DNA of 64,000 bases from DATBRG01 sp036560445 (GTDB taxonomy: Bacteria > Pseudomonadota > Gammaproteobacteria > Burkholderiales > Methylophilaceae), in NCBI GenBank assembly GCA_036560445.1, contig DATBRG010000012.1, positions 44,310 through 108,309 of the forward strand, given 5' to 3'. Below the pieces are notes generated by a model, which saw only the letters and a program-made list of their open reading frames with translations, had not been told where the DNA came from and did not search any database. Both the position numbers and the translations under genes were made by a program. Of this stretch, positions 25,590 to 33,917 are shown piece by piece (positions within the stretch are counted from its first letter, which is position 1; the number at the start of each line of letters is the position of its first letter).

Positions 25590-26174
25590 TTAGAAACTGA
25601 TTGCAGGCGTCCAGCGATAACGTTCCGAGACCATATTCCAATCTTCAGAACTCAGCGCTTCAACCTGCAATGGTTTGGGTAATTTGGATTGATCTAGCCT
25701 GATACGCAGGGCGGCATGGTAGCTCTCCCCTTTTTTCAGCATGGATTTCTCGACCACCTGCCAATCACGCAGATGAGCAAGATCGTCTTTAGCTTCCTGC
25801 AGGCTAGAAAAAGATTGCTGGTGGTTATTACGGTTAATCAGGTATTGGCGTGAAAGCGCGTGATAGCTCAGGCTGATGTGGCTGCTCCTGGTCACAATTT
25901 CATCATCAAACCAGTATTTTTGCGGCGATACGATCTGGAACTCAATCAGGAAATTGAGCGGCACACCCTTGTTCAACGCCTCTTCAACCTCACTGCTGAA
26001 ATTCACTTCAAAGTCTGCATTCAGCAGATAAGCCTCTTCAGTACCGGTCAGCTCCGCGGTTTTTATATGCAAGCTGCCGGCAGCGGCCCAAGCGACTGAA
26101 ATCAGGCAGAAAGAAAGAAATAGGAATCTCAGAAATACTGTGAATGTGGCTTTAGTTCTTCTGTAATAACGCAT
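25590..26174 (-). CDS. DUF4390 family exported protein
   Basis: The 194-residue product has a basic N-terminus and a hydrophobic signal segment (FLRFLFLSFCLISVAWAAA), so it is exported or anchored. The rest matches the DUF4390 pattern, with conserved KYWFDDE and YRWTPAISF at the C-terminus. Function is unknown; the gene regularly stands between rsmB and ntrY. The start is uncertain: I chose the ATG at 26174, which puts the signal at residue 1, but ATGs at 26189 and 26186 are possible. In each case it overlaps rsmB. Confidence 0.8.
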   Translation of the reverse strand: MRYYRRTKATFTVFLRFLFLSFCLISVAWAAAGSLHIKTAELTGTEEAYLLNADFEVNFSSEVEEALNKGVPLNFLIEFQIVSPQKYWFDDEIVTRSSHISLSYHALSRQYLINRNNHQQSFSSLQEAKDDLAHLRDWQVVEKSMLKKGESYHAALRIRLDQSKLPKPLQVEALSSEDWNMVSERYRWTPAISF

Positions 26175-27417
26175 AAAAGAAGCCATCATGCTCGGCGCAG
26201 GGGAGTAGTTGTCCATGTTGTGTATGGGCCAGCGGTATTTGTTGTGCATCCGCCTGAGTCTCCAGAAATTTTTCAATTTGACGTTGATTTTCTTCATGAA
26301 AAATTGAGCACGTCACATAGAGCAATTTACCACCCTTTGCCAATAGCTGCCACAATCCGCGCAAAATGACTGCCTGTTGCTTGCTAAATGAGGAAATGTC
26401 AGCTTCGCGCCTAAGCCTTTTAATATCGACATGGCGCCTGACAATGCCGGATGCAGTACAGGGCACATCAGCCAAAATACGGTCAAATGGCTTGCCATCC
26501 CACCAAACTGGCGGGTTCGCTGCATCGCCGGTCAACAGTTGTGCTGATAGATTCAGGCGATGAAGATTGCTTTGGGTGCGCTGCAAACGTTCAGCATCAC
26601 TATCCACCGCCACCAAATCCACATCCGCCAGCTCAAGAATATGTCCGGTCTTGCCGCCCGGTGCACAACAGGCATCCAACACACGCATGCCGTCCTGCAA
26701 GTCCAGCCAGGGTGCTGCAAACTGAGCACCATAATCCTGTACAGAAACCTGGCCCCGGGAAAAACCAGGTAGCTTATCTACCGGTACAGGCTTTGACAGG
26801 ATAATGGCCTGAGAATTGAGAACCTGCGACTCCAGGCCTGCATCACTCAATAATTTGCTGTACTCGACAGCCGTAGCCATTCGCTGATTCACACGCAAAC
26901 TCATTGGCGGATGTGTATTACCAGCCTCGAGTATTGCTTGCCATTGCTGTGGATACTGAACCTTAAGCTTATCTATCCACCATTGTGGATAGGAATAAAA
27001 TGCAACTTCATTGGAAGCGATGTTTTGCTGCAACGTGTCCTTCTGTCGCAAGAAGTTACGTAGCACGGCATTGACCAGACCCTTGGCCCAAGACTTCTTG
27101 AATTGACCTGCCGCTTTTACGGCCTGGTCAACTACGGTATGTGCGGCCGCTTTATCGTGATTAAGCTGGTAAATGGCGACCAGCAACAAACATTTCACGC
27201 GCTGGTCTGGCAGAGGTTTCTCCAGCAACTGCTCCAGCAATGCCTCTGATTGCCCATAGAAACGCAAGCTGCCATAGCTCAAATCCTGCGTTACAGCATG
27301 TTGTTGAGCTGAAATATCCGGGTGCTTGCGGAAAATACTTTCCAGCGTGACAGTCAGGTTACGACCGGCAAAGACCTGCTCGATCACCTCTGCGGCGAGT
27401 TGCTGAGCAACGTACAA
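26152..27417 (-). CDS. rsmB: 16S rRNA (cytosine-967-C5)-methyltransferase RsmB
   Basis: The 421-residue product has an N-terminal NusB-like RNA-binding domain (1-140) and a C-terminal methyltransferase. The SAM site is DACCAPGGKTG (248-258), and the two catalytic cysteines are C320 in ADVPCTASG and C370 in YVTCS. The start is TTG and follows the htpX stop codon with no gap and in the same reading frame, so the two genes are separated only by one TAA. The 3' end overlaps the DUF4390 gene. Confidence 0.92.
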   Translation of the reverse strand: MYVAQQLAAEVIEQVFAGRNLTVTLESIFRKHPDISAQQHAVTQDLSYGSLRFYGQSEALLEQLLEKPLPDQRVKCLLLVAIYQLNHDKAAAHTVVDQAVKAAGQFKKSWAKGLVNAVLRNFLRQKDTLQQNIASNEVAFYSYPQWWIDKLKVQYPQQWQAILEAGNTHPPMSLRVNQRMATAVEYSKLLSDAGLESQVLNSQAIILSKPVPVDKLPGFSRGQVSVQDYGAQFAAPWLDLQDGMRVLDACCAPGGKTGHILELADVDLVAVDSDAERLQRTQSNLHRLNLSAQLLTGDAANPPVWWDGKPFDRILADVPCTASGIVRRHVDIKRLRREADISSFSKQQAVILRGLWQLLAKGGKLLYVTCSIFHEENQRQIEKFLETQADAQQIPLAHTQHGQLLPCAEHDGFFYALLQKN

Positions 27418-28260
27418 TTAATGCACCATCGCCAGAAGCCTTGCTACACGCTCCTCAGTCTGCGGGTGGGTGCTGAACAACCCTTTGATACCATCGGCAG
27501 ATAATGGATTGATAATCATCATCTGTGCAGTTTCTGGATGTTGCTCTGCGGTATTGAGTGGAATCTGGTGCGCATAGTTGTGTATTTTCTGTAATGCAGA
27601 GGCTAACGCTTCAGGGTCGCCGCTAATCTCGGCGCCGCCTTTATCCGCCTCAAATTCACGCGCACGCGAAATCGCCATTTGGATCAGCATGGCTGCCAGT
27701 GGCGCCAGTATCATGATTAGTATTGCCACAGCGGGGTGCACATTGCGATCACGCTCGCCGCCACTGAATAGCATGCCGAACTGCGCAATAGAGGAGATGG
27801 CACCAGCCATGGTGGCCGAAATAGTTGAAATCAGCGTGTCCCGATGTTTGACATGCGTCAATTCATGCGCCATCACCCCGCGCAATTCACGCTCAGAAAG
27901 TATGCGCATAATGCCGGTAGTTGCAGCGACTACGGCGTGCTCGGGGTCACGTCCAGTAGCGAAAGCATTGGGCTGGTCTTCATTAATGATATAAACCTTG
28001 GGCATGGGTAAGCCAGCATGGTGCGCCAGCTCGTGCACCATGCGGTAAAACTGTGGTGCGCTATTCTCATCTACCTGCTGTGCATCGTACATCTTGAGCA
28101 CGGCGGTATCTGAAAACCAATAGGCATAAACATTCATAGCAGCAGCGATCGCCAATGCAATCAGCATACCGCCAGCACCACCCAGCATTGCACCCACCAT
28201 ACCAAAAAGAACGACGATACCGGCCATGAGCACGGTTGTTTTGAACCAATTTCCTAACAT
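27418..28260 (-). CDS. htpX: Membrane zinc protease HtpX
   Basis: A 280-residue M48 peptidase. Two hydrophobic segments at the N-terminus (about 7-46) and two near 155-195 place it in the inner membrane. The zinc site is HELTH at 132-136, with the third ligand in EFEADKGGAE. HtpX acts in membrane protein quality control with FtsH. Its TAA stop is followed at once by the rsmB start codon. It lies 70 bp after fmt. Confidence 0.93.
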   Translation of the reverse strand: MLGNWFKTTVLMAGIVVLFGMVGAMLGGAGGMLIALAIAAAMNVYAYWFSDTAVLKMYDAQQVDENSAPQFYRMVHELAHHAGLPMPKVYIINEDQPNAFATGRDPEHAVVAATTGIMRILSERELRGVMAHELTHVKHRDTLISTISATMAGAISSIAQFGMLFSGGERDRNVHPAVAILIMILAPLAAMLIQMAISRAREFEADKGGAEISGDPEALASALQKIHNYAHQIPLNTAEQHPETAQMMIINPLSADGIKGLFSTHPQTEERVARLLAMVH

Positions 28261-28330
28261 CTTTTACCTTTTAAGTATTCCACTTTGGGTGTTATCAGAC
28301 AGCTTTTAGATCGGGTTGAGGCACAAAAAT

Positions 28331-29257
28331 TCAAGCAGTGAAATAATCGCCCACTTTCAAGCTGTGGCCGGCCAGAAAATCCTTGGCTTTCAGGCGTTTT
28401 GATCCTGGCAATTGCACCTCTTCTATTTGCAGCAAGCCTTCACCGCAACCAACAGTGATAAAGTCATCAAGACGAACGATCTTTCCAGCTGGAGCCGAGC
28501 CCGATGTGGCCGTAGCCATCCATATGCGACAAGTTTCACCGGCCAATAACGTATGGGCTACTGGAAAAGGATTAAACGCGCGAACTTGCCTGGACAACTC
28601 GACCGCACTGCGCGTCCAATCTAATACGGCTTCCGACTTTTGTAGCTTGGCTGCATAAGTCACGAGCAATTCATCCTGTGGCTCGGCAGGCAAGCTACCT
28701 GTTTGTGCAAGCTGCTGCATGGCATCAACCATGAGTTCACCGCCAATCCTGGCCAAGGCATCATGCAGAGTTTGTGCAGTATCGCGTTCGTTAATGGGCA
28801 CCACTCCTTTGCTGATCATGGCACCAGCATCAAGCGCAGGCACTACTTGCATAATAGTCACGCCAGTTTCCTTATCCCCAGCCAGAATCGAGCGTTGGAT
28901 AGGAGCTGCCCCGCGCCAGCGAGGCAGCAATGAAGCATGGATGTTGTAACCGCCATATCTAGGCATTTGCAGAACAACGGTAGGAATAATCAGGCCATAA
29001 GCGGCAACTATCATGACATCTGAATCTGCCGCCTGAATGCGCAACTGGCTAGCAGCATCTTTTAATGTTTCTGGCTGAAAAACTGGGATTTGGTGTTGCA
29101 AGGCTAGCTCCTTGACCGGGCTGGCTTTAAACTTCATGCCTCGGCCCGCAGGCCGATCCGGCTGGGTAAGCACCAACACTATCTCATGCCCCGCTGCAAT
29201 CAATGCCGTCAGGGCAGGCACCGCAAATTCCGGTGTACCGGCAAAAATGATCTTCAT
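28331..29257 (-). CDS. fmt: Methionyl-tRNA formyltransferase
   Basis: A 308-residue formyltransferase. The catalytic segment is NIHASLLPRWRGAAPI (105-120), with the catalytic His107; FAGTPEFA opens the N-terminus. It formylates initiator Met-tRNA with 10-formyl-THF. It overlaps def by one base (TAATG), the usual def-fmt pair, so formylation and deformylation are co-expressed. Confidence 0.96.
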   Translation of the reverse strand: MKIIFAGTPEFAVPALTALIAAGHEIVLVLTQPDRPAGRGMKFKASPVKELALQHQIPVFQPETLKDAASQLRIQAADSDVMIVAAYGLIIPTVVLQMPRYGGYNIHASLLPRWRGAAPIQRSILAGDKETGVTIMQVVPALDAGAMISKGVVPINERDTAQTLHDALARIGGELMVDAMQQLAQTGSLPAEPQDELLVTYAAKLQKSEAVLDWTRSAVELSRQVRAFNPFPVAHTLLAGETCRIWMATATSGSAPAGKIVRLDDFITVGCGEGLLQIEEVQLPGSKRLKAKDFLAGHSLKVGDYFTA

Positions 29258-29760
29258 TACATGGTCACGCGTTGGCGTTTTTTCAGTTTGTTTTTGATAC
29301 GAATCTGTTTTAACGGGGAAAGGTATTCAACAAAAACCTTGCCTAGTAGATGGTCCATCTCATGCTGTATGCAAACGGCTAACAGCCCACCCGCATCAAG
29401 TGAAAAAGGCTTGCCGTCACAATCAAGGGCTTCCACTGTAATGCTCTCTGCACGTGTCACCGTTTCATATATACCGGGGACCGAGAGACAACCTTCTTCG
29501 TAGTCCTGTGAACCATGTCTGGCAACAATCTTGGGATTAATAAACACCTGCAGATTGCTCTTATCTTCGGAAATATCCATCACGATAATCTGCTGATGCA
29601 CATTCACCTGAGTCGCGGCCAAGCCAATTCCTGGGGCAGCATACATGGTTTCCGCCATATCACCGATAAGACGCCGAATTGACGCATCCACCTCTTTTAC
29701 CGGCTTGGCAACTGTATGAAGACGCGGGTCTGGATAATTCAGGATAGTTAAAATTGCCAT
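29257..29760 (-). CDS. def: Peptide deformylase
   Basis: A 167-residue enzyme with all three metal motifs: GIGLAATQ (44-51), EEGCLSVPG with Cys91, and HEMDH (133-137). It removes the N-formyl group from nascent proteins. The ATG at 29760 gives the standard MAILTIL start; a longer frame to 29862 runs into the divergent LysM gene and is not needed. It is divergent from the LysM gene by 88 bp. Confidence 0.96.
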   Translation of the reverse strand: MAILTILNYPDPRLHTVAKPVKEVDASIRRLIGDMAETMYAAPGIGLAATQVNVHQQIIVMDISEDKSNLQVFINPKIVARHGSQDYEEGCLSVPGIYETVTRAESITVEALDCDGKPFSLDAGGLLAVCIQHEMDHLLGKVFVEYLSPLKQIRIKNKLKKRQRVTM

Positions 29761-29848
29761 AAATGCTTGATTGTTGAATGAATTACATGCAGAATTTAAT
29801 CCAACTTCGCGGATATTGATTCTGCGCCATACGACCGAGGTCATGATT

Positions 29849-31033
29849 ATGCATAGATACATTATAACGCCGCTGCTACTTTGTTGCCTGGCTTTGCCAG
29901 CAATGGCGGACGATGTGCAACTACAGGATAACCATCCTGACCGCTATGTCGTAGTCAAAGGTGACACCCTCTGGGGTATATCCGGTAAGTTCCTCAAGGA
30001 TCCATGGAAATGGCCTCAAGTATGGAAAATGAACCGCGCTGAGATCAAAAACCCTCATCGCATCTACCCTGGAGATGTGGTAGTGCTGGATACCAGCAGC
30101 GGTCAACCGCAATTAAGTTTGCTGCATGAAAATGTTGTCCTACAACCTGGTATTCGCGAAGAAGAGCTCGCAAAAGAGGCTGTACCAACCATAGCGCCCA
30201 ACGTCATAGCTCCATTCCTAAGTCAGCCATTAGTCATCGAAAACGATGATTTAGATGACTCACCGGTCATTATCGCTGGTCAGGAAGACCGCGTTGCATT
30301 GAGTCCGGGTACCAAAATCTATATCAGCAGGATAGATGAGGGTGAAGGCTTGCTCTGGCATGTCTACAGACCTGGCAACGTGCTGCATGACCCCGAAACT
30401 TCAGAAGCACTAGGTGTTGAAGCGATTTATCTCGGTGATGCCAGTATAACCAGATATGGAATACCAGCTAGCGGCAAAATAGTCCGGGCTAAAGAAGAAA
30501 TCTTTACCAATGATAAGTTGGTACCTGCACCAGATGTATTACAGGATAGCTTTGTACCACGCGCACCCGATGCTGAGATCAAGGGTCGCATTATGTCAAT
30601 CTACGGTGGCGTGGATGATGCTGGCCCCAACTCCATCGTTACGATTAACCGTGGCAGCAATGACGGCCTGGAAGAAGGCCACGTGTTAAGTATTAACCGT
30701 AGCGGCAACTATATAAGCAAGAACCCCAGAAAGAAAAAAACAACAGAAAAATTCCCCATGAAGGAATATAAGTACAAAGATGTTGAGCCTAAAGACCAAG
30801 CCTCTGATGACGATAAGTCAAAATCTACCGGGAATAAGCCGGCTGAAAAGGAAAAACCCGCTGCCGCGTATGACCCCAAGGATGACCCGGCAAATAACCC
30901 AACTCTGGTTAAGCTACCTGATGAACGTATAGGCTTGCTGATGGTGTTCCGTACTTTTGAACGTGTATCTTATGCCTTGATCATGCAGGCTTCACAGCCG
31001 GTGAATGTATTGGACATTGTACAAACGCCATAA
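29849..31033 (+). CDS. LysM domain exported protein
   Basis: The 394-residue product has a signal peptide (MHRYIITPLLLCCLALPAMA) and one LysM peptidoglycan-binding domain right after it (YVVVKGDTLWGISGKFLKDPWKWPQVW, ending YPGDVVVL). The remainder is a larger periplasmic region with a charged Lys/Asp/Pro stretch near 295-345. Proteins of this type are standard neighbours of dprA in betaproteobacteria; the role is unknown. The ATG at 29849 has GAGG 8 bases upstream; an ATG two codons earlier is too close to it. Confidence 0.85.
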   Translation: MHRYIITPLLLCCLALPAMADDVQLQDNHPDRYVVVKGDTLWGISGKFLKDPWKWPQVWKMNRAEIKNPHRIYPGDVVVLDTSSGQPQLSLLHENVVLQPGIREEELAKEAVPTIAPNVIAPFLSQPLVIENDDLDDSPVIIAGQEDRVALSPGTKIYISRIDEGEGLLWHVYRPGNVLHDPETSEALGVEAIYLGDASITRYGIPASGKIVRAKEEIFTNDKLVPAPDVLQDSFVPRAPDAEIKGRIMSIYGGVDDAGPNSIVTINRGSNDGLEEGHVLSINRSGNYISKNPRKKKTTEKFPMKEYKYKDVEPKDQASDDDKSKSTGNKPAEKEKPAAAYDPKDDPANNPTLVKLPDERIGLLMVFRTFERVSYALIMQASQPVNVLDIVQTP

Positions 31034-31036
31034 GCA

Positions 31037-32140
31037 ATGGCGTCCGCTACAGATAAAATTGAAACAGCCAGTGACGTAGCGCTGTGGATAGCGCTTAGCC
31101 AGATTCATGGTTTGGGTATACAAGGCTTTTGTCAGCTGCTACAGAAATTCGATGACCCAGCCGGGATTTATGCGACATCATTCAATCAATTACGTACCGT
31201 AGTCTCGGAATCTGTCGCTAGTGAAATTATTTCCGGGCCAGATATCGATGCCCTAGCGCCCACGCTAGACTGGCTTAAGCAAGCTAACAATCACCTGGTT
31301 ACACTGGCCGATAGCGATTACCCCAAGCAACTTCTACAAATCCCCGACCCACCACCGCTGCTTTACTGTAAGGGCCAACTAAGCTGGCTAAATACACCGA
31401 GTATTGCCATAGTAGGTAGCCGCAATGCATCCCCACAGGGTGAAAAAAACGCAGAGAATTTTGCTGAAGCTTTATGCCAGCATGGCTTGTGCGTCATCAG
31501 CGGCATGGCGCTGGGCATTGATGGCGCCGCTCACCGAGGCGCCCTTAGAGCCAACGGGGCGACAGTTGCCGTAGTTGGCACTGGCCTTGATATCGTCTAT
31601 CCGGCACGACACCGAGATTTAGCGCATCAGATCGCTGAACGCGGCCTGATTATTTCTGAATTTTCTTTGGGTACACCATCCAAGGCACAGAATTTCCCAC
31701 GCCGTAATCGCATCATCAGTGGTTTGGCGCAAGGCACGCTAGTAATCGAGGCCAATTTACAGAGTGGTTCGCTGATTACTGCACGTCTTGCTGGCGAACA
31801 AGGCCGCGAAGTATTCGCCATGCCTGGCTCCATCCACTCACCCTTATCCAAAGGTTGTCATCAGCTCATCAAGCAAGGCGCCAAACTCGTGGATAACATA
31901 CAAGATATAGTGGATGAATTAGGTATTTTTACAACAAGTGGTGTTGATGACAGCGCTGCCGAAACTTCTGTGGAAGCCAATCCCCTGCTGGATTGCATGG
32001 GTCACGACCCCATTAGTATGGAAGTTTTGATTGAACGCAGTGGCTTGACGAGCGAAAACCTTTCCGCCATGCTGTTGGTGCTGGAGTTGGAAAGTAAGGT
32101 CGCCTCCCTACCAGGAGGGCGTTACCAGCGAATCACCTAA
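31037..32140 (+). CDS. dprA: DNA-processing protein DprA (Smf)
   Basis: The 367-residue product has the DprA Rossmann-like domain: IVGSRNASPQG, ISGMALGIDGAAHRGAL, VVGTGLDIVYPARH and FPRRNRIISGLA. A C-terminal winged-helix domain follows (residues 300-367). DprA loads RecA on incoming single-stranded DNA in natural transformation and is also common in non-competent species. It begins 3 bp after the LysM gene. Confidence 0.95.
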   Translation: MASATDKIETASDVALWIALSQIHGLGIQGFCQLLQKFDDPAGIYATSFNQLRTVVSESVASEIISGPDIDALAPTLDWLKQANNHLVTLADSDYPKQLLQIPDPPPLLYCKGQLSWLNTPSIAIVGSRNASPQGEKNAENFAEALCQHGLCVISGMALGIDGAAHRGALRANGATVAVVGTGLDIVYPARHRDLAHQIAERGLIISEFSLGTPSKAQNFPRRNRIISGLAQGTLVIEANLQSGSLITARLAGEQGREVFAMPGSIHSPLSKGCHQLIKQGAKLVDNIQDIVDELGIFTTSGVDDSAAETSVEANPLLDCMGHDPISMEVLIERSGLTSENLSAMLLVLELESKVASLPGGRYQRIT

Positions 32141-32166
32141 CCCTGCCCACATTATTAGGAGATTCC

Positions 32167-32625
32167 ATGTTCGAAGTTCTGGTGTACATGTTTGAGAACT
32201 ACTTTGAAGCAGATATCCGTCCCGACCAACACACACTCGCTAAAGAATTATTCGCTGCAGGTTTTGACCAAGAAGACATCAACGGTGCATTTGACTGGTT
32301 TAGCGCACTGGAAGAAATGACAGAAAACGTTAACTCTGCTGCCGATGGTCATGGTTTAGGCATGCGGATATACGCCGAAGCCGAAAGCAGTAAAATCAGT
32401 AGTGAATCCTTGAGCTTTATGATGTTCCTCGAGCAAGCAAAGATACTTAACCCAGCTCAACGAGAACTAGTCATAGATCGCGCCATGGCACTACCTCAGC
32501 CAGAAGTCAGCATCGAGGAAACTCGCTGGATCGTGCTGATGGCACTATGGAACCAAGGCAACACCAACGATTACCTGTTCGTTGAAGATGCCGTCTTTGG
32601 CGAAGATAGGCCGACCCTGCATTGA
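32167..32625 (+). CDS. smg: Smg / DUF494 family protein
   Basis: A 152-residue acidic protein beginning MFEVLVYMFENY, the standard Smg/DUF494 start. No catalytic motif is known; the family regularly follows dprA and precedes topA in proteobacteria. A TAGGAG site precedes the ATG, 26 bp after dprA. Here topA is not downstream; metF converges on it instead. Confidence 0.9.
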   Translation: MFEVLVYMFENYFEADIRPDQHTLAKELFAAGFDQEDINGAFDWFSALEEMTENVNSAADGHGLGMRIYAEAESSKISSESLSFMMFLEQAKILNPAQRELVIDRAMALPQPEVSIEETRWIVLMALWNQGNTNDYLFVEDAVFGEDRPTLH

Positions 32626-32640
32626 ACTGTATGCACTAAG

Positions 32641-32674
32641 GCAACAGCACTAACCGCTTAGTTGGTGCTGTTGC
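32641..32674. terminator. Possible bidirectional terminator hairpin between smg and metF
   Basis: GCAACAGCAC (32641-32650) and GTGCTGTTGC (32665-32674) form a 10-bp stem with a 14-base loop that can pair further (TAA with TTA). It lies in the convergent gap and covers the last codons and stop of metF. No U-run follows on either strand, so termination would be weak or Rho-assisted. Confidence 0.4.
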
Positions 32675-33504
32675 AAACCTAGCCGCTGCATGATCGTCGA
32701 GATGATGCCTGCTTGGTTTAAGGTATAAAAATGCAAGCCTGGCGCGCCGCCAGAGAGTAACTGTTCACATAAATCCGTCACCACATCCAGCCCCAACGCT
32801 CGCAGAGACGCAAGATCGTCACCGTAATCCTGCAACCTTAAGCGCAGCCAGCGTGGAATTTCGGCACCGCAAACACCGGAAAAACGCGATAACTGGGTGA
32901 AGTTATAAATCGGCATGACTCCCGGCACAATAGGGATATCGATACCCATTGCACCACACTGATCCATGAAGTTAAAGTAGGCATTCACATTATAAAAATA
33001 CTGGGTGATAGCGGAATTAGCTCCAGCATCTACTTTTTGCTTAAAGTGCTGCAAATCTGCGCTGGGCGAACGCGCTTCCGGGTGAAACTCAGGGTAAGCC
33101 GCTACCTCAATTTCAAACCACGCGCCTGTTTCCTGGCGGATAAATGTCACCAGTTCATTGGCATGACGAAAATCGCCCGCACTCACTTCACCCGACGGCA
33201 AGTCGCCACGTAGTACTACCAAGTGGCGAATATCTTTCGCACGGTATTCGGCCAACAAGCCTCGGATTTCTTCTTTGCTTGATGAAACTCCCGATATATG
33301 TGGCGCAGCCTCGAAGCCCTCGGATTGGATTTCCAATACGGTTTCCATCGTTCTATCACGCGTAGAACCACCCGCACCAAAAGTCACCGAAAAGAACTTT
33401 GGCTCAAATTGGGCTAATTGCTTGCGCGTTTGACGCAACTTGGCTATGCCTTCCGCTGTTTTTGGCGGGAAAAATTCAAAACTAATGACAGGATTCAAAT
33501 TCAA
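32650..33504 (-). CDS. metF: 5,10-methylenetetrahydrofolate reductase MetF
   Basis: A 284-residue TIM-barrel flavoprotein. It has FEFFPPK at the N-terminus, VTFGAGGSTRDRT, LRGDLPSG and the FAD-linked ITQYFYN segment. It produces 5-methyl-THF for homocysteine methylation to methionine. It is the third gene after ahcY, so the SAH riboswitch upstream of ahcY probably also controls it and links folate supply to the methyl cycle. Confidence 0.95.
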   Translation of the reverse strand: MNLNPVISFEFFPPKTAEGIAKLRQTRKQLAQFEPKFFSVTFGAGGSTRDRTMETVLEIQSEGFEAAPHISGVSSSKEEIRGLLAEYRAKDIRHLVVLRGDLPSGEVSAGDFRHANELVTFIRQETGAWFEIEVAAYPEFHPEARSPSADLQHFKQKVDAGANSAITQYFYNVNAYFNFMDQCGAMGIDIPIVPGVMPIYNFTQLSRFSGVCGAEIPRWLRLRLQDYGDDLASLRALGLDVVTDLCEQLLSGGAPGLHFYTLNQAGIISTIMQRLGLQQHQLSG

Positions 33505-33514
33505 TTCCGTTTTC

Positions 33515-33865
33515 TTAATCTTTCGAGTCGCCCAGCACCAATGCTGTTAAAGCCCAAGAGATCAGGCTGTAAAGTATTGCCCCTACAATGCCCGCAAGCA
33601 GGCTTTGTACTTGAAAACCTTGCAGAATATGGCCCACAAAGAAAAACAACAGCCCATTAATCACCAGGATAAACAAGCCGAGTGTGAGTATAGTCACCGG
33701 TAGAGTCAGCAATACCAGTACCGGCCTGATGAGCATATTCACCAAGCCTATGACAGCAGCCGCAATCAAAGCGCCGGTCAGGCCGGCAACATGGATGGAG
33801 GGCATGAGATAAGCCACTGCCAGCAGGGCTAATGCATGTAAGAACCAGACTATCAGGAGTTTCAT
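33515..33865 (-). CDS. Phage holin family / DUF360-type small membrane protein
   Basis: A 116-residue protein with four hydrophobic segments over nearly its whole length and the PSIHVAGLTGALIAAAVIGL pattern of the mycobacterial-type 4TM holin family (PF04020). Despite the name this is not a phage gene: it regularly stands between ahcY and metF in betaproteobacteria. Function unknown. It ends 10 bp before metF starts. Confidence 0.85.
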   Translation of the reverse strand: MKLLIVWFLHALALLAVAYLMPSIHVAGLTGALIAAAVIGLVNMLIRPVLVLLTLPVTILTLGLFILVINGLLFFFVGHILQGFQVQSLLAGIVGAILYSLISWALTALVLGDSKD

Positions 33866-33917
33866 TGTTTGATCTCCATATCAGGTTGGCCAGCACTTAA
33901 CTGGCCATATCTCCGAT

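Noticed and set aside
33515..33865. Holin-like gene as prophage remnant
   Set aside because: No other phage gene nearby, and its place between ahcY and metF is conserved.
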